Source: Alicycliphilus sp. UBA6560 (GTDB lineage Bacteria > Pseudomonadota > Gammaproteobacteria > Burkholderiales > Burkholderiaceae_C). From it: a stretch of 64,000 bases of DNA. Under the pieces are notes generated by a model. It saw nothing but the letters and a program-made list of their open reading frames with translations. It was not told the DNA's origin and did not search any database. Location: assembly GCA_002434305.1 (NCBI GenBank), contig DJJU01000007.1:1-64000 (forward strand), written 5' to 3'. Below are positions 7,820 to 15,675 of the stretch, piece after piece; the stretch's first letter is position 1; every line of letters starts with the position of its first letter. The position numbers and the translations under genes are program-made.

Positions 7820-9733
7820 ATGATGAAAATCCCCACGTCACCACAAAAGCCTCGGACCTCTCAACGCACCACGGCGGTGGGTAAGGAAGCAGCGGTGCAA
7901 TGGACGCACCGCCAGACAAAGGATCTACCACCGACCGTCTTGGATCATTCCGAGGAGTTGTTGAAGCCTGCGCCACAGGATGCGTCTAGTGGCATGAAAA
8001 GAGCAGCTGAAGCACCTTCGGCGCAGGACTATTTCGATTACCAGCGCGACTTCTTCGAACGCACCATTCTGTTCTGGGACACGCTTCGCCAGCGCGCGAA
8101 CAACATGCTGGAGCACGAGCGAGCCGGATTGCCGCCGCTTCTGGACTTCAAGTATGAAACGCTGTTGGACGCGCGCAGCTTCGAACGGTCCGTCAACTAT
8201 GCACTGCTGCGCATCACGGAAATCGACGGGCATTGCTGGGACGACTGCGTCGACTCTGACAAACCGCCAGTCATCATTGTCGATCCACGCGCTGGCCACG
8301 GCCCCGGCATTGGCGGCTTCAAGCGCGACTCCGAAGTCGGGATGGCCATGCGCGAGGGCCATCCGGTTTATTTCGTGATCTTCTTTCCCGAGCCGACTCT
8401 GGGGCAGACCCTGGCAGACGTGTTGCATGTGCTGCGGCGTTTCGCCGAAGAAGTTGCGCAACGCCATCCTGGCAATCCTCCTGTGCTTTATGGCAACTGC
8501 CAGGCCGGGTGGGCGCTGACGCTGCTGTCCGCAGACTGCGCCGGTCTGGTCGGACCGGTGGTGCTCAATGGCTCACCCTTGTCATATTGGGCTGGCGAGT
8601 CCGGTGTCAATCCGATGCGTCTTTCCGGAGGGCTCCTTGGCGGCAGCTGGTTGGCGCATCTGACGGCCGACCTGGGCAATGGCCGCTTCGATGGAGCCTG
8701 GCTGGCGCAGAATTTCGAGAACCTCAAGCCCGAAAAGGCTGTTTGGGAGAAGTACGCCCAACTCTTCACCAACGTCGACAGTGAGCAGGCGCGTTTTCTG
8801 GAGTTCGAGCGTTGGTGGAACGGTTTTTATTTCCTGAGTCGGGAAGAGATCCTTGCGATTGTTGAAAACCTGTTCATCGGCAACCAGCTTGAACAGGGTC
8901 TTTTCCAGATTTGCCAGGGTTGCACTGCTGACCTCAGGCGGATCAGGAATCCAATCGTCATCTTTGCGTCCTACGGCGACAACATTACGCCACCACACCA
9001 GGCGCTCGGATGGATTCCGGCAGTCTACAAAGACACCGAGGATCTCAAGCAGGCCGGACAGCGCATCGTCTACCTCACGAACCCGCACGTCGGCCATCTC
9101 GGCATTTTTGTCTCCGCCGGGGTGGCGCGTCTGGAGCACCGGGCGATCCTGGAGAGCCTGGCTGAGATTGAGGCGCTGGCCCCGGGCCTCTATGAAATGA
9201 AGATCGACAACCCGTCGGGTGACCCGGACTGCCATAAGCCCACCTACAGCATCCGCTTTGAACCTCGTCAGGTTGAAGACCTGAAAACGGATTACCCGCA
9301 GGAAGCTTTTGAGCGGGTGAAACAGGTCTCGACATTCAACGAGGCGCTTTACCGGGCATTCGTCAGTCCTTGGGCGCAAGCGCTGTCCACACCCTGGACA
9401 GCCCAAATGCTCAAGTGGCTCCATCCGATGCGCACCAGTCGGTATTTGCTCTCGGAAACGTTCAGTCCGTGGATGCGCGGCGTTGCCTTGCTGGCCGAGC
9501 CGCTTGGCAAGAACCGCCAGCCGCTTGCGCCGCATCACCCGTTGATCGAGCGTGAGCGTGAAGCTGCAGGGGAAGTGACCCATGCGCTGGGAAGGCTGCG
9601 CGAAGGCCGAGACGCTGCGAGCGAGCAGGCGTTTCGCCTGATGTTTCAAAACCCTGTCTTGTTCGCAGGCGTCCTGGGGATGGTGGGTAAAGAGGGTGGC
9701 AACGGTAATTCAGTGCGCCCCAACGCCGACTGA
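7820..9733 (+). CDS. DUF3141 alpha/beta hydrolase-like protein with PhaC-type triad
   Basis: 637 residues, no signal peptide. The region from about 130 to 450 has an alpha/beta-hydrolase layout. The nucleophile elbow is YGNCQAGW with Cys227 in place of Ser, as in polyhydroxyalkanoate synthases (GxCxGG). A candidate acid is Asp387 (SYGDNITPP) and a candidate base His426 (HVGHLGIF). Spacings of 160 and 39 residues are close to those of PhaC. I recognise the whole as DUF3141, sometimes labelled hydroxyalkanoate synthetase, of unproven activity. GGAGG lies one base before the first ATG and four before the second (7823), so either could be used. It sits 17 bases after copA, suggesting one transcript. 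Confidence 0.8.
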   Translation: MMKIPTSPQKPRTSQRTTAVGKEAAVQWTHRQTKDLPPTVLDHSEELLKPAPQDASSGMKRAAEAPSAQDYFDYQRDFFERTILFWDTLRQRANNMLEHERAGLPPLLDFKYETLLDARSFERSVNYALLRITEIDGHCWDDCVDSDKPPVIIVDPRAGHGPGIGGFKRDSEVGMAMREGHPVYFVIFFPEPTLGQTLADVLHVLRRFAEEVAQRHPGNPPVLYGNCQAGWALTLLSADCAGLVGPVVLNGSPLSYWAGESGVNPMRLSGGLLGGSWLAHLTADLGNGRFDGAWLAQNFENLKPEKAVWEKYAQLFTNVDSEQARFLEFERWWNGFYFLSREEILAIVENLFIGNQLEQGLFQICQGCTADLRRIRNPIVIFASYGDNITPPHQALGWIPAVYKDTEDLKQAGQRIVYLTNPHVGHLGIFVSAGVARLEHRAILESLAEIEALAPGLYEMKIDNPSGDPDCHKPTYSIRFEPRQVEDLKTDYPQEAFERVKQVSTFNEALYRAFVSPWAQALSTPWTAQMLKWLHPMRTSRYLLSETFSPWMRGVALLAEPLGKNRQPLAPHHPLIEREREAAGEVTHALGRLREGRDAASEQAFRLMFQNPVLFAGVLGMVGKEGGNGNSVRPNAD

Positions 9734-9771
9734 GCCCTGATAGAAGTTTTATTTTCCAACCAAGAGAGATC

Positions 9772-10818
9772 ATGATGACAAGAAAAAACAACTGGCTTTT
9801 GACAGCGGTGCAGATGGGCCTATTGGCCTGGTCCGGCGCCACCTTGGCCGCCGACAAGGTGTATGTGGCCAACGAGGGGGCTGACACGGTGAGCGTGCTC
9901 GATGCTGCGTCGTTCAAGACACTGGCAAGCGTGCGCGTCGGCAAGGCACCGCACAACGTGCAGGTATCGCCCGACGGCAAGGTCGTATGGGTGACCAATA
10001 ACGGGGAGCCTGCTCAAACGGCCGACGCGTCGGAGCACAAGGAGATGGCCCAAGGCAGCCACGATGCGATGGGAAAGCCCGGCGCGGTTTGGGCCATCGA
10101 TACCGCGACTAACGCAGTCGTCGCCAAGGTGCCGGTTGGCATGCACCCGGCCCATGTGGTGGTGTCGCCCGACGGCCGCTTCGCCTACATCACCAACGGC
10201 GGCGACAACACGGTCAGTGTGATCGACACAGCGGCGCGGAGCCTCGTGGCGACTATTCCGGTCGGCAAGTTTCCCCACGGTCTTCGCATCAGTCCGGACG
10301 GCAAGCAGGCCTACGTCGCCAACCTCAAGGGCGGAACGGTGTCGGTCATCGATACCGCCAGCCAGAAGGAGATCGCGCAAGTTCCTGCAGGCAAGGGGCC
10401 GGCTCAAGTGGGCTTCACGCCGGACGGGAGTCTTGTCTTGGTGTCGCTGTCGGAGGAAAACGCGGTCGCCGTGATCGACCCGGCTACGCGCAAGGTGATT
10501 CGCAAGGTTGCCGTCGGAACAGTCCCCATCCAGCTGTATGTCACGCCGGATTCGCGCACGCTGCTGGTGGCCAATCAGGGCACGCCCAAGAAGCCTGGCA
10601 AAACCGTCAGCCTGATGGAGCTGGAGAGTTTCAAGGTTACCAAGACCGTCGTGACCGGCGCCGGTGCTCATGGCGTGGTTGTCGACCGTGAAGGCCGGTA
10701 CGCCTACGTTACCAACATGTACGCCAATTCGGTTTCCGTGCTTGATGTGAAGGATCGCAAGGTTGTGAAGACCGTTCCGGTAGGCAAGACTCCCAACGGC
10801 ATCAGCATTACGCCTTGA
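9772..10818 (+). CDS. periplasmic YVTN/YncE-type beta-propeller protein
   Basis: 348 residues with a signal peptide ending about ATLAA (residue 28). The mature protein consists of repeats of about 42 residues carrying VSPDG and a Y(V/I)xN strand (YVANEGADTVSVLD, YITNGGDNTVSVID, YVANLKGGTVSVID, YVTNMYANSVSVLD), consistent with a seven-bladed propeller. A polar insertion at about 83-105 interrupts the second blade. Family members bind proteins or cofactors and related propellers occur in nitrite and cytochrome systems. Location after copA and before a cytochrome c suggests a periplasmic role in copper handling; the partner is unknown. Confidence 0.8.
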   Translation: MMTRKNNWLLTAVQMGLLAWSGATLAADKVYVANEGADTVSVLDAASFKTLASVRVGKAPHNVQVSPDGKVVWVTNNGEPAQTADASEHKEMAQGSHDAMGKPGAVWAIDTATNAVVAKVPVGMHPAHVVVSPDGRFAYITNGGDNTVSVIDTAARSLVATIPVGKFPHGLRISPDGKQAYVANLKGGTVSVIDTASQKEIAQVPAGKGPAQVGFTPDGSLVLVSLSEENAVAVIDPATRKVIRKVAVGTVPIQLYVTPDSRTLLVANQGTPKKPGKTVSLMELESFKVTKTVVTGAGAHGVVVDREGRYAYVTNMYANSVSVLDVKDRKVVKTVPVGKTPNGISITP

Positions 10819-10893
10819 CGGTTTGTCCGTCGCTTGCAGCTGTCCGGCAAGGTGCAAAAAAAGTAAAACAAGACAACCTGGGCGTTTACAGAA

Positions 10894-11573
10894 ATGACGG
10901 TCATCGATATTCGCATTCAACGAATCACGCAGCTTTACGATTCATTGGACCCTTCGCCGCTCCATGAGAAAACACTGAGCCGTGCTGTGGAAAACTATAT
11001 CGTTGACTGTGCGGGCGAGTATGGTTTAGATGAATCGCTTCGTCTCATTGTTCATGTCCCGACGTCGATCAGAGAGTACGAGGTGGAAATTGCAGGAGCG
11101 ATCCATGCGCACTTTCAAGCGCAATATGCGCAGTGCAGGCGCCGGTATCGACGAAGGATGCGACAGGGCACTTCCTGTTAACGGGACTCGCCGTTCTGGG
11201 TACGACGCTGCTTGTACGGGCCTTATTGGGTAATCCTGGCAACAGCCAGGTGCTTACGGCCATCAGCGAAGGGCTGTTGATTGTTGGCTGGGTGGCGATG
11301 TGGCGCCCGATCGAAGTACTCTTGTTTGAACGTGTGGAAAATCACCAAAACATGGCGCTTTTTGATCGTCTTTCCCACATCGAAGTGGGGTTCGCCCTAG
11401 AGGAGACCGAGTTTGACCATGATGCAAAAAGTGGGCAGATAGGGGATCTGCGGGCACTCAGCGATTCGCCTGCGCGGAGCCCGAATGCGCGCGACGAATC
11501 TTTTTTTACGATAGCGCGTGCGCCATTCTATCGGTCGATGACCGCAGGCGTGGCGTCGGAGAATTTGAAATGA
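10894..11573 (+). pseudogene. membrane protein gene split by a frameshift
   Basis: Two overlapping frames together look like one protein. The first (10894-11181, 95 residues, start MTVIDIRIQRITQLYDSLDP) is soluble and ends RRRMRQGTSC. The second (11133-11573) continues with GHFLLTGLAVLGTTLLVRAL and another membrane segment, SEGLLIVGWVAMWRPIEVLL. One base missing near 11166-11169 would join them as RRRMRQG-HFLLTG. The combined product, about 225 residues, would have a cytoplasmic N-terminus and two membrane segments. I do not recognise a named domain. The stop overlaps the ATG of the cytochrome gene by four bases, so the module was translationally coupled. Mutation, programmed shift or sequencing error cannot be told apart here. 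Confidence 0.55.
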
Positions 11574-12073
11574 AATTGAGACCACTTGTCCTTGGCGTGG
11601 GAGGGGGATTGGTCTTGCTCGTGGTGGCTGGAATCCTCTATTTCTTCTTGAGTGCCGGTGGCAGGCGGGAGGCAGCGTTGACGCATACCTTGCGTCCTGA
11701 TGATCCTCAGGTCTTGCAAGTAGGCGCTCGCATATACGCTCAGAACTGTGTCGCCTGCCACGGCACCAAGGGCGAAGGCCAGCCCAACTGGCGTGATCGC
11801 GGATCGGATGGCTTGCTTCCTGCGCCGCCGCACGATCCCAGCGGCCACACCTGGCACCATCCTGATGCGCAACTTTTTGCCATCACCAAGCATGGCCTTG
11901 CCAAGCTCATCGACCAGCCTGACTATCGCACCGCCATGCCGGTCTACGACGGCGTGTTGAGCGATGACGAGATCGTGGCCGTGCTGTCCTGGATCAAAGC
12001 GCAATGGCCGCTGGAGGTACAGCAGCGCCATGACGAGATCAACGCCCAATACCGCAAGTCCCTGCCTCGCTAG
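11570..12073 (+). CDS. membrane-anchored class I cytochrome c
   Basis: 167 residues. One N-terminal membrane anchor (about 8-28) is followed by a single cytochrome c domain with heme motif Cys60-VA-Cys63-His64 and a likely axial Met in YRTAMPVYDG. The fold length (about 45-150) is normal for a class I cytochrome. It overlaps the preceding frame (ATGA) and closes the copper module. It could accept electrons from periplasmic Cu(I) or from an unknown partner; the sequence does not say which. No uncleaved lipoprotein signal is seen. Confidence 0.82.
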   Translation: MKLRPLVLGVGGGLVLLVVAGILYFFLSAGGRREAALTHTLRPDDPQVLQVGARIYAQNCVACHGTKGEGQPNWRDRGSDGLLPAPPHDPSGHTWHHPDAQLFAITKHGLAKLIDQPDYRTAMPVYDGVLSDDEIVAVLSWIKAQWPLEVQQRHDEINAQYRKSLPR

Positions 12074-12125
12074 CTGTCGGGACGACGGCAGAAGCAGACT
12101 GAATCGCTTCAACATGATGAAAGAC

Positions 12126-12156
12126 TTGACCTTGACATCATGGGAAGGCAAAAAAT
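12126..12156 (+). promoter_or_regulatory. MerR/CueR-type promoter candidate
   Basis: TTGACC at 12126-12131 is followed 19 bases later by AAAAAT. Between them lies an imperfect dyad ACCTT...GGGAAGGC (12129-12149). A long 19-bp spacer with an ACCTTCC/GGAAGG dyad is the layout of CueR/MerR promoters of copper ATPase genes. It lies just before the broken YHS/metal-binding gene and was probably its promoter. No MerR-family regulator gene is in this window. Confidence 0.45.
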
Positions 12157-12183
12157 AGAACAAGCGTCTTGAAAGGCATTGAC

Positions 12184-12559
12184 ATGAACCATCACCCATC
12201 ACCCATCACCCACATCACCAGCCCTCGGGGGCCAGTCGGCTGCCCTTGACGACATCTCACCGAAGGCGGACGACTTGAAGGATCCTGTGTGCGGTATGAG
12301 CGTGACCTCCCAATCGCCTCATCAGGCCATGCATGACGATCATCACTACCGCTTTTGCGGCACGCACTGCCGCGACAAGTTCATTGCAGACCCTGTGCGC
12401 TATAGGGTGAGCGAGGCACCGGTCGGTACATAAAATGCCGGCGCGCTCTATGTGTGCCCCATGCTCCCTGAAGTGCGCCAGGATCACCCAGGGCGCTGCC
12501 CCAAGTGCCAAATGAACCTGGTGTTGGAAGACCAGGTGTTGATTCATCAGCACAACTGA
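12184..12559 (+). pseudogene. broken YHS + heavy-metal-binding N-terminus of a CopA-like protein
   Basis: From the ATG at 12184 a His-rich leader runs through three ATCACCC units (12191-12211) and goes out of frame. In the next frame a YHS domain is clear (DLKDPVCGMSV, then YRFCGTHCRDKFI), then a TAA stop at 12431-12433. Still in that frame follows a metal-binding motif decayed from CPMHPEV/CPKCGM to CPMLPEV/CPKCQM. The reading stops at 12557-12559, exactly where the IS21-like end begins, so the ATPase core is missing. It is a second, degenerate copy of the N-terminal architecture seen at 5469. Removing one heptamer would restore the frame of the leader with the YHS domain. Confidence 0.7.
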
Positions 12560-12608
12560 GCCAGTGATCACGTCGAATACTGAGCCACTGGGTTGATGGA
12601 TGTTCTGG

Positions 12609-13424
12609 CTACACGGTTGTGGATAAGTCTATCGGGTCTGCTGTTTTTCGATCTCCTTTCTGAGCTTTGCTGCGTTGCTTTGGTGGTGCCGCGCCAGCGG
12701 CACTGGAATGCTTGAATCGCCAGCTCTCGTTGCCCGTCTCCACGATATGGCAATGGTGCGTGAGGCGGTCGAGCCATGCGGTGGTCATCTTGGCGTCGCC
12801 GAAGACGCTGCTCCATTCCGAGAAGGTCAGGTTTGTTGTGATCACCACGCTCGTTCTCTCGTAGAGTTTGGACAGCAGATGGAACAGCATCGCGCCGCCC
12901 GACTGCGTGAACGGCAGGTAGCCCAGTTCATCCAGGATCACCAGATCGACGTACATCAACCGGTGTGCCAACTGCCCGGACTTGTTCTGCGCCTTCTCCA
13001 GTTCCAGGGCGTTGACCAGCTCCACCGTGGAGAAGAAGCGCACCCGCTTGCCATGCAGGCGGATGGCCTCGATCCCCAGGCTGGTGGCCAGGTGGGTCTT
13101 GCCTGTGCCGGGGCCACCCACCAGCACCACGTTATGGGCCGAGTCCACGAAGCCAAGGGTGTGCAGTTGGCGCACCAAGGCCTCATCAATGGGCGTGTGG
13201 GCGAAGTCGAAGCCGGCGAGATCGCGATGCGACGGGAACCGCGCCACGCGCATCTGGTAAGCCATGGAGCGCACCTCGCGCTGCGCGGTCTCGGCCTTGA
13301 TGAGCTGGTGCAGCACGGCCTCGTGATCCAGCGACTTCATGCGTGCAGTGCCCAGCACCTCCGGCCAGGCACTGGCCATGCCGTACAAGCCCAGCGCCTT
13401 GAAGGCATCCATGAGGTCATGCAT
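12609..13424 (-). CDS. istB: IS21-family helper ATPase IstB
   Basis: 271 residues, full length for IstB. The AAA+ core shows Walker A GGPGTGKTHL and Walker B LVILDELGYLPF, plus SSVFGDAKMTTAWLDRLTHH near the C-terminus, characteristic of IstB/DnaC-like transposition helpers. It stimulates the IstA transposase by ATP-dependent target selection. Start ATG 13424 overlaps the end of istA. Because istA is truncated, the protein could only act in trans with another element. Confidence 0.88.
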   Translation of the reverse strand: MHDLMDAFKALGLYGMASAWPEVLGTARMKSLDHEAVLHQLIKAETAQREVRSMAYQMRVARFPSHRDLAGFDFAHTPIDEALVRQLHTLGFVDSAHNVVLVGGPGTGKTHLATSLGIEAIRLHGKRVRFFSTVELVNALELEKAQNKSGQLAHRLMYVDLVILDELGYLPFTQSGGAMLFHLLSKLYERTSVVITTNLTFSEWSSVFGDAKMTTAWLDRLTHHCHIVETGNESWRFKHSSAAGAAPPKQRSKAQKGDRKTADPIDLSTTV

Positions 13425-13632
13425 GGTCGGACTCCGGTGAGGCCTCGTGAGGCTGGGCGTTGCGCAGTGCGTCGTAGCGGTGCAGGTTGGCCAGTGGCGG
13501 CGTGTTGAGCGTGAGCATCGTTGCCACCGGTGGCTCGGGAACGCGCCGCTCCTGCAAGCGCGAGAGCACGTTGAGCACGTGTTCGGCACTCAGCTACCGG
13601 CGGCTGCGCAAGGCATCGACGCAGTCCGGCTC
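13417..13632 (-). pseudogene. istA transposase, 3' fragment with internal stop
   Basis: The last 59 codons read LSAEHVLNVLSRLQERRVP through to a TGA overlapping the istB ATG, which is the normal IstA C-terminus. Directly upstream is a TAG (13594-13596), where homologues carry an aromatic residue in RSRRxLSAEH. Twelve more matching codons (EPDCVDALRSRR) precede it before similarity ends at about 13632. The catalytic integrase domain is absent. Confidence 0.65.
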
Positions 13633-14751
13633 ATGACGATCCACGGTGCGAAGGGGCTCGAGTTCCGGGCGGTTCACGTGCCTGGCTTGAACCAGGACAC
13701 GCTCCCCGGCAACAGGCAGGCTGCGCCTGCGTGCCCTCCACCCAACAAGATGATCGAGGGGGCAAGCGGCACCTACGAAGAGTTTCGTGAAACCAGTCGC
13801 CTCGAAGAGAAAGAGTGCCTGCTCTACGTTGCGCTTTCACGTGCGAAGGACCGCCTGGTCCTGTATGCCGCAGCGGCGAACAAGAGCGGGAACGCACGCA
13901 AGGAATCGGAGTACCTGGGCCGCTTGGGTGAAGGGCTTGTTCGGCGTCCGATCACGCCAGAGCGGCAACTTCCTGACGCGCCTGAAGACGCCACTGTACC
14001 GCTTCAAGTCGAGGGACCGCTGCGGTTCGATGTGCACCAGGTCGAATTGTTCATACGCTGCCCGCGGCGATTCTTCTACACGCACATCCTGCAGACCGGC
14101 GGGAAGCGCGCCGTCACGGCCTTCATGCAGATGCATGAATGTGTCCGGAAGTTGTTCAAGAAGGTCGTGAAGGGCGAACTCACCTCCACCGGTACCCATC
14201 TGCGAGAGGACGTCTGCCAGGCCCTGACGGAAGAAGGCCTCGGTGAACATGGGTACTTCGAGCACTACACGCAGTTCGCCGTCGCCATGATCGAGTACTT
14301 CGCGTCGACGCGCAGGGGCTATGAGGCGCGAGAGCCGCAGGCATTGCACGTCAGCTATGCTGGGGAAGAGATTGTGGTGACGCCGGACGACGTGCTTGTT
14401 GCAGCGGACGGCAGGATCACGCTGCGCCGGGTCTCGACCGGCCACAGCCGCGGTGAAGACGCCAAGTCCATCAGCGCGGCCGCATTTCTGGCAGCTGCCG
14501 GTGAGGCTTTCCCGGGCGCGACGGTCGAACTGGTCTACTTGGCTGACAGGAGTTCGACTGCGCTCGCTCTCAAGTCCAAGGAAATGGACACGCGGCGAAG
14601 GAACATGGAGTCACACCTGCGAACCATTCGAGCAGGTGCATTCCAAGCCAAGCCTTCAGCTTTCAGCTGCCCCAATTGCCCGGCGCTGTTCATTTGTGGA
14701 CCCGTGCCTTCGGGGTCGTTGACGTTCAGACGCGATGCTAAGCAGGTATAG
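13600..14751 (+). pseudogene. UvrD-like helicase C-terminus with Fe-S nuclease domain, 5'-truncated
   Basis: About 384 codons without a proper start. Helicase motifs LMTIHGAKGLEF and YVALSRAKDRLVLY show the C-terminal RecA-like half of a superfamily 1 (UvrD/AddA-type) helicase. From about 14030 follows a RecB/AddB-like nuclease region: CPRRFFY and, near the end, SCPNCPALFIC give the Cys...Cys-x2-Cys-x5-Cys pattern of [4Fe-4S] nucleases. A recognisable catalytic (D/E)xK triad is not evident; the corresponding strand reads RRVSTGH, so nuclease activity is doubtful. The N-terminal half, with Walker A, was lost at the junction with the IS21 remnant. Possibly part of a former defence or repair locus. 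Confidence 0.7.
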
Positions 14752-15077
14752 CGAAAGCGAGGTGTACACGCTGGGTCACCTCGACAGCAGCTCCGCTGCG
14801 TTCGCACCTCCGAATTTCGTTCGCTCAAGGATCGGCTCTGCCGACAAAATCTCGGACGCAAAGCGCACCGCTCTGCGTGTTGGGCCGCTGCGTCACAAAA
14901 GAGTCACCTGCGGACGACGGGAGTTTTTTGGCCCCTCGCTGGCATTTTTCCATCTATGGGGCGCGGTGGCTCAATGACCGCAATTGCGCCAAGCCCGTGA
15001 ACTCGGCGCTCACACGCGAGCGACTGCAATCGCTGCACAGCGGCAGTCCGAGGCGTCAGGCTCAGTGGATGTAACAG

Positions 15078-15099
15078 GTCGTGAGCAGCCCCTCACGAC
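15078..15099. repeat. perfect 8-bp inverted repeat
   Basis: GTCGTGAG-CAGCCC-CTCACGAC, flanked by partly matching GTAACAG and CTGTTCCTGTAAC. There is no T-run on either side, so it is not an ordinary terminator. It could be a protein-binding site or a remnant of a mobile-element end. Confidence 0.5.
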
Positions 15100-15516
15100 T
15101 GTTCCTGTAACGCGCGCATTTGGCCGCAGTAACTGGCCGTCTCATCTGTGAGCAGTCACGGTCATGAGCAAGCTGCTCGCGACGCAGGGCCACGTGGACA
15201 CGTGGTTAGTCTTTTTGGCGCGGTGACCACGCAGATCGCAACCATGACATGTTGAGGTTCGTAATCGCAAGGTGCAGAAGTGCACCAATGGCAACCATAT
15301 GAACCCGAGTTGCCCGACAAGCAGTCCGTCCGGACTAGCGTCAACGTAGTGGGCTAGCCCGGCCTACGAAGCCCCCAGAGCCAAAGCAGCCAGCGATGCC
15401 TAGGAGCATTCTTGAATTTTGCTCAAAATTCAAGCAAAGCTCTGCTCATAAAACTGAGCATCTGAGAGAAAACCTATTGAAATTCATAGAGTTAGCGGTG
15501 CCACAACATGCGTCAG

Positions 15517-15551
15517 AAGTACAAAACTCAATGAAAAAAGTACAAAACTCA
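15517..15551 (+). repeat. direct repeat, 21-bp spacing
   Basis: AGTACAAAACTCA occurs twice, offset by 21 bases (two helical turns), about 65-95 bases upstream of the CIRCE operator. It may be an additional regulatory site for rpoH or chance in A+T-rich sequence. Confidence 0.4.
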
Positions 15552-15614
15552 GCGGAAATCGACAACAGCGTCAAGATGCTCTTCCCTCCTACGCCATTGC
15601 AGGAACTTATGGCC

Positions 15615-15641
15615 TTAGCACTCTCTCTAACTGAGTGCTAA
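15615..15641. promoter_or_regulatory. CIRCE element (HrcA operator) upstream of rpoH
   Basis: TTAGCACTC-N9-GAGTGCTAA, a perfect match to the CIRCE consensus bound by the heat-shock repressor HrcA. It ends 34 bases before the rpoH ATG. The position implies that HrcA represses transcription of the heat-shock sigma factor gene, linking the two heat-shock circuits. Confidence 0.92.
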
Positions 15642-15675
15642 TATGAGATTCAAGTTACATGAAAGGACATCTGTC

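Larger units (their letters stand above)
12557..13632 (-). mobile_element. partial IS21-family element
   Basis: The segment holds an intact istB-like gene and only the 3' end of istA, in the overlapping arrangement typical of IS21. Its left end shows TGAGCCAGTG (12557-12566) and TGAGCCACTG (12581-12590), repeated sequence of the sort found at IS21 termini. The right end is lost where istA meets the helicase fragment, somewhere in 13594-13632. Boundaries are approximate. Confidence 0.65.
14752..15614. other. gene-poor stretch between the accessory segment and rpoH
   Basis: No gene I can support lies here. It holds a perfect 8-bp hairpin (15078-15099), and, from about 15,400, A+T-rich sequence with a direct repeat 21 bp apart. 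An 81-codon frame (15396-15641) lacks a ribosome-binding site and ends inside the CIRCE element. Frames at 14735-14977 and 15162-15344 also look non-coding. Confidence 0.5.

Noticed and set aside
7820..9733. Calling the DUF3141 gene a polyhydroxyalkanoate synthase
   Set aside because: The triad is similar, but the overall family differs and there are no phaA/phaB genes nearby; activity is unproven.
12191..12211. Short tandem repeat as a CRISPR-like array
   Set aside because: Units are seven bases with no spacers; it is a simple tandem repeat inside a broken gene. No CRISPR array was seen anywhere in the window.
13600..14751. Helicase fragment as part of a Gabija-type defence system
   Set aside because: No OLD-type endonuclease (GajA) gene is present and the fragment has a nuclease tail, so the label is not justified.
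15396..15641. 81-codon frame ending in the CIRCE element as a gene
   Set aside because: No ribosome-binding site, no similarity, and it consists of A+T-rich promoter sequence with repeats.
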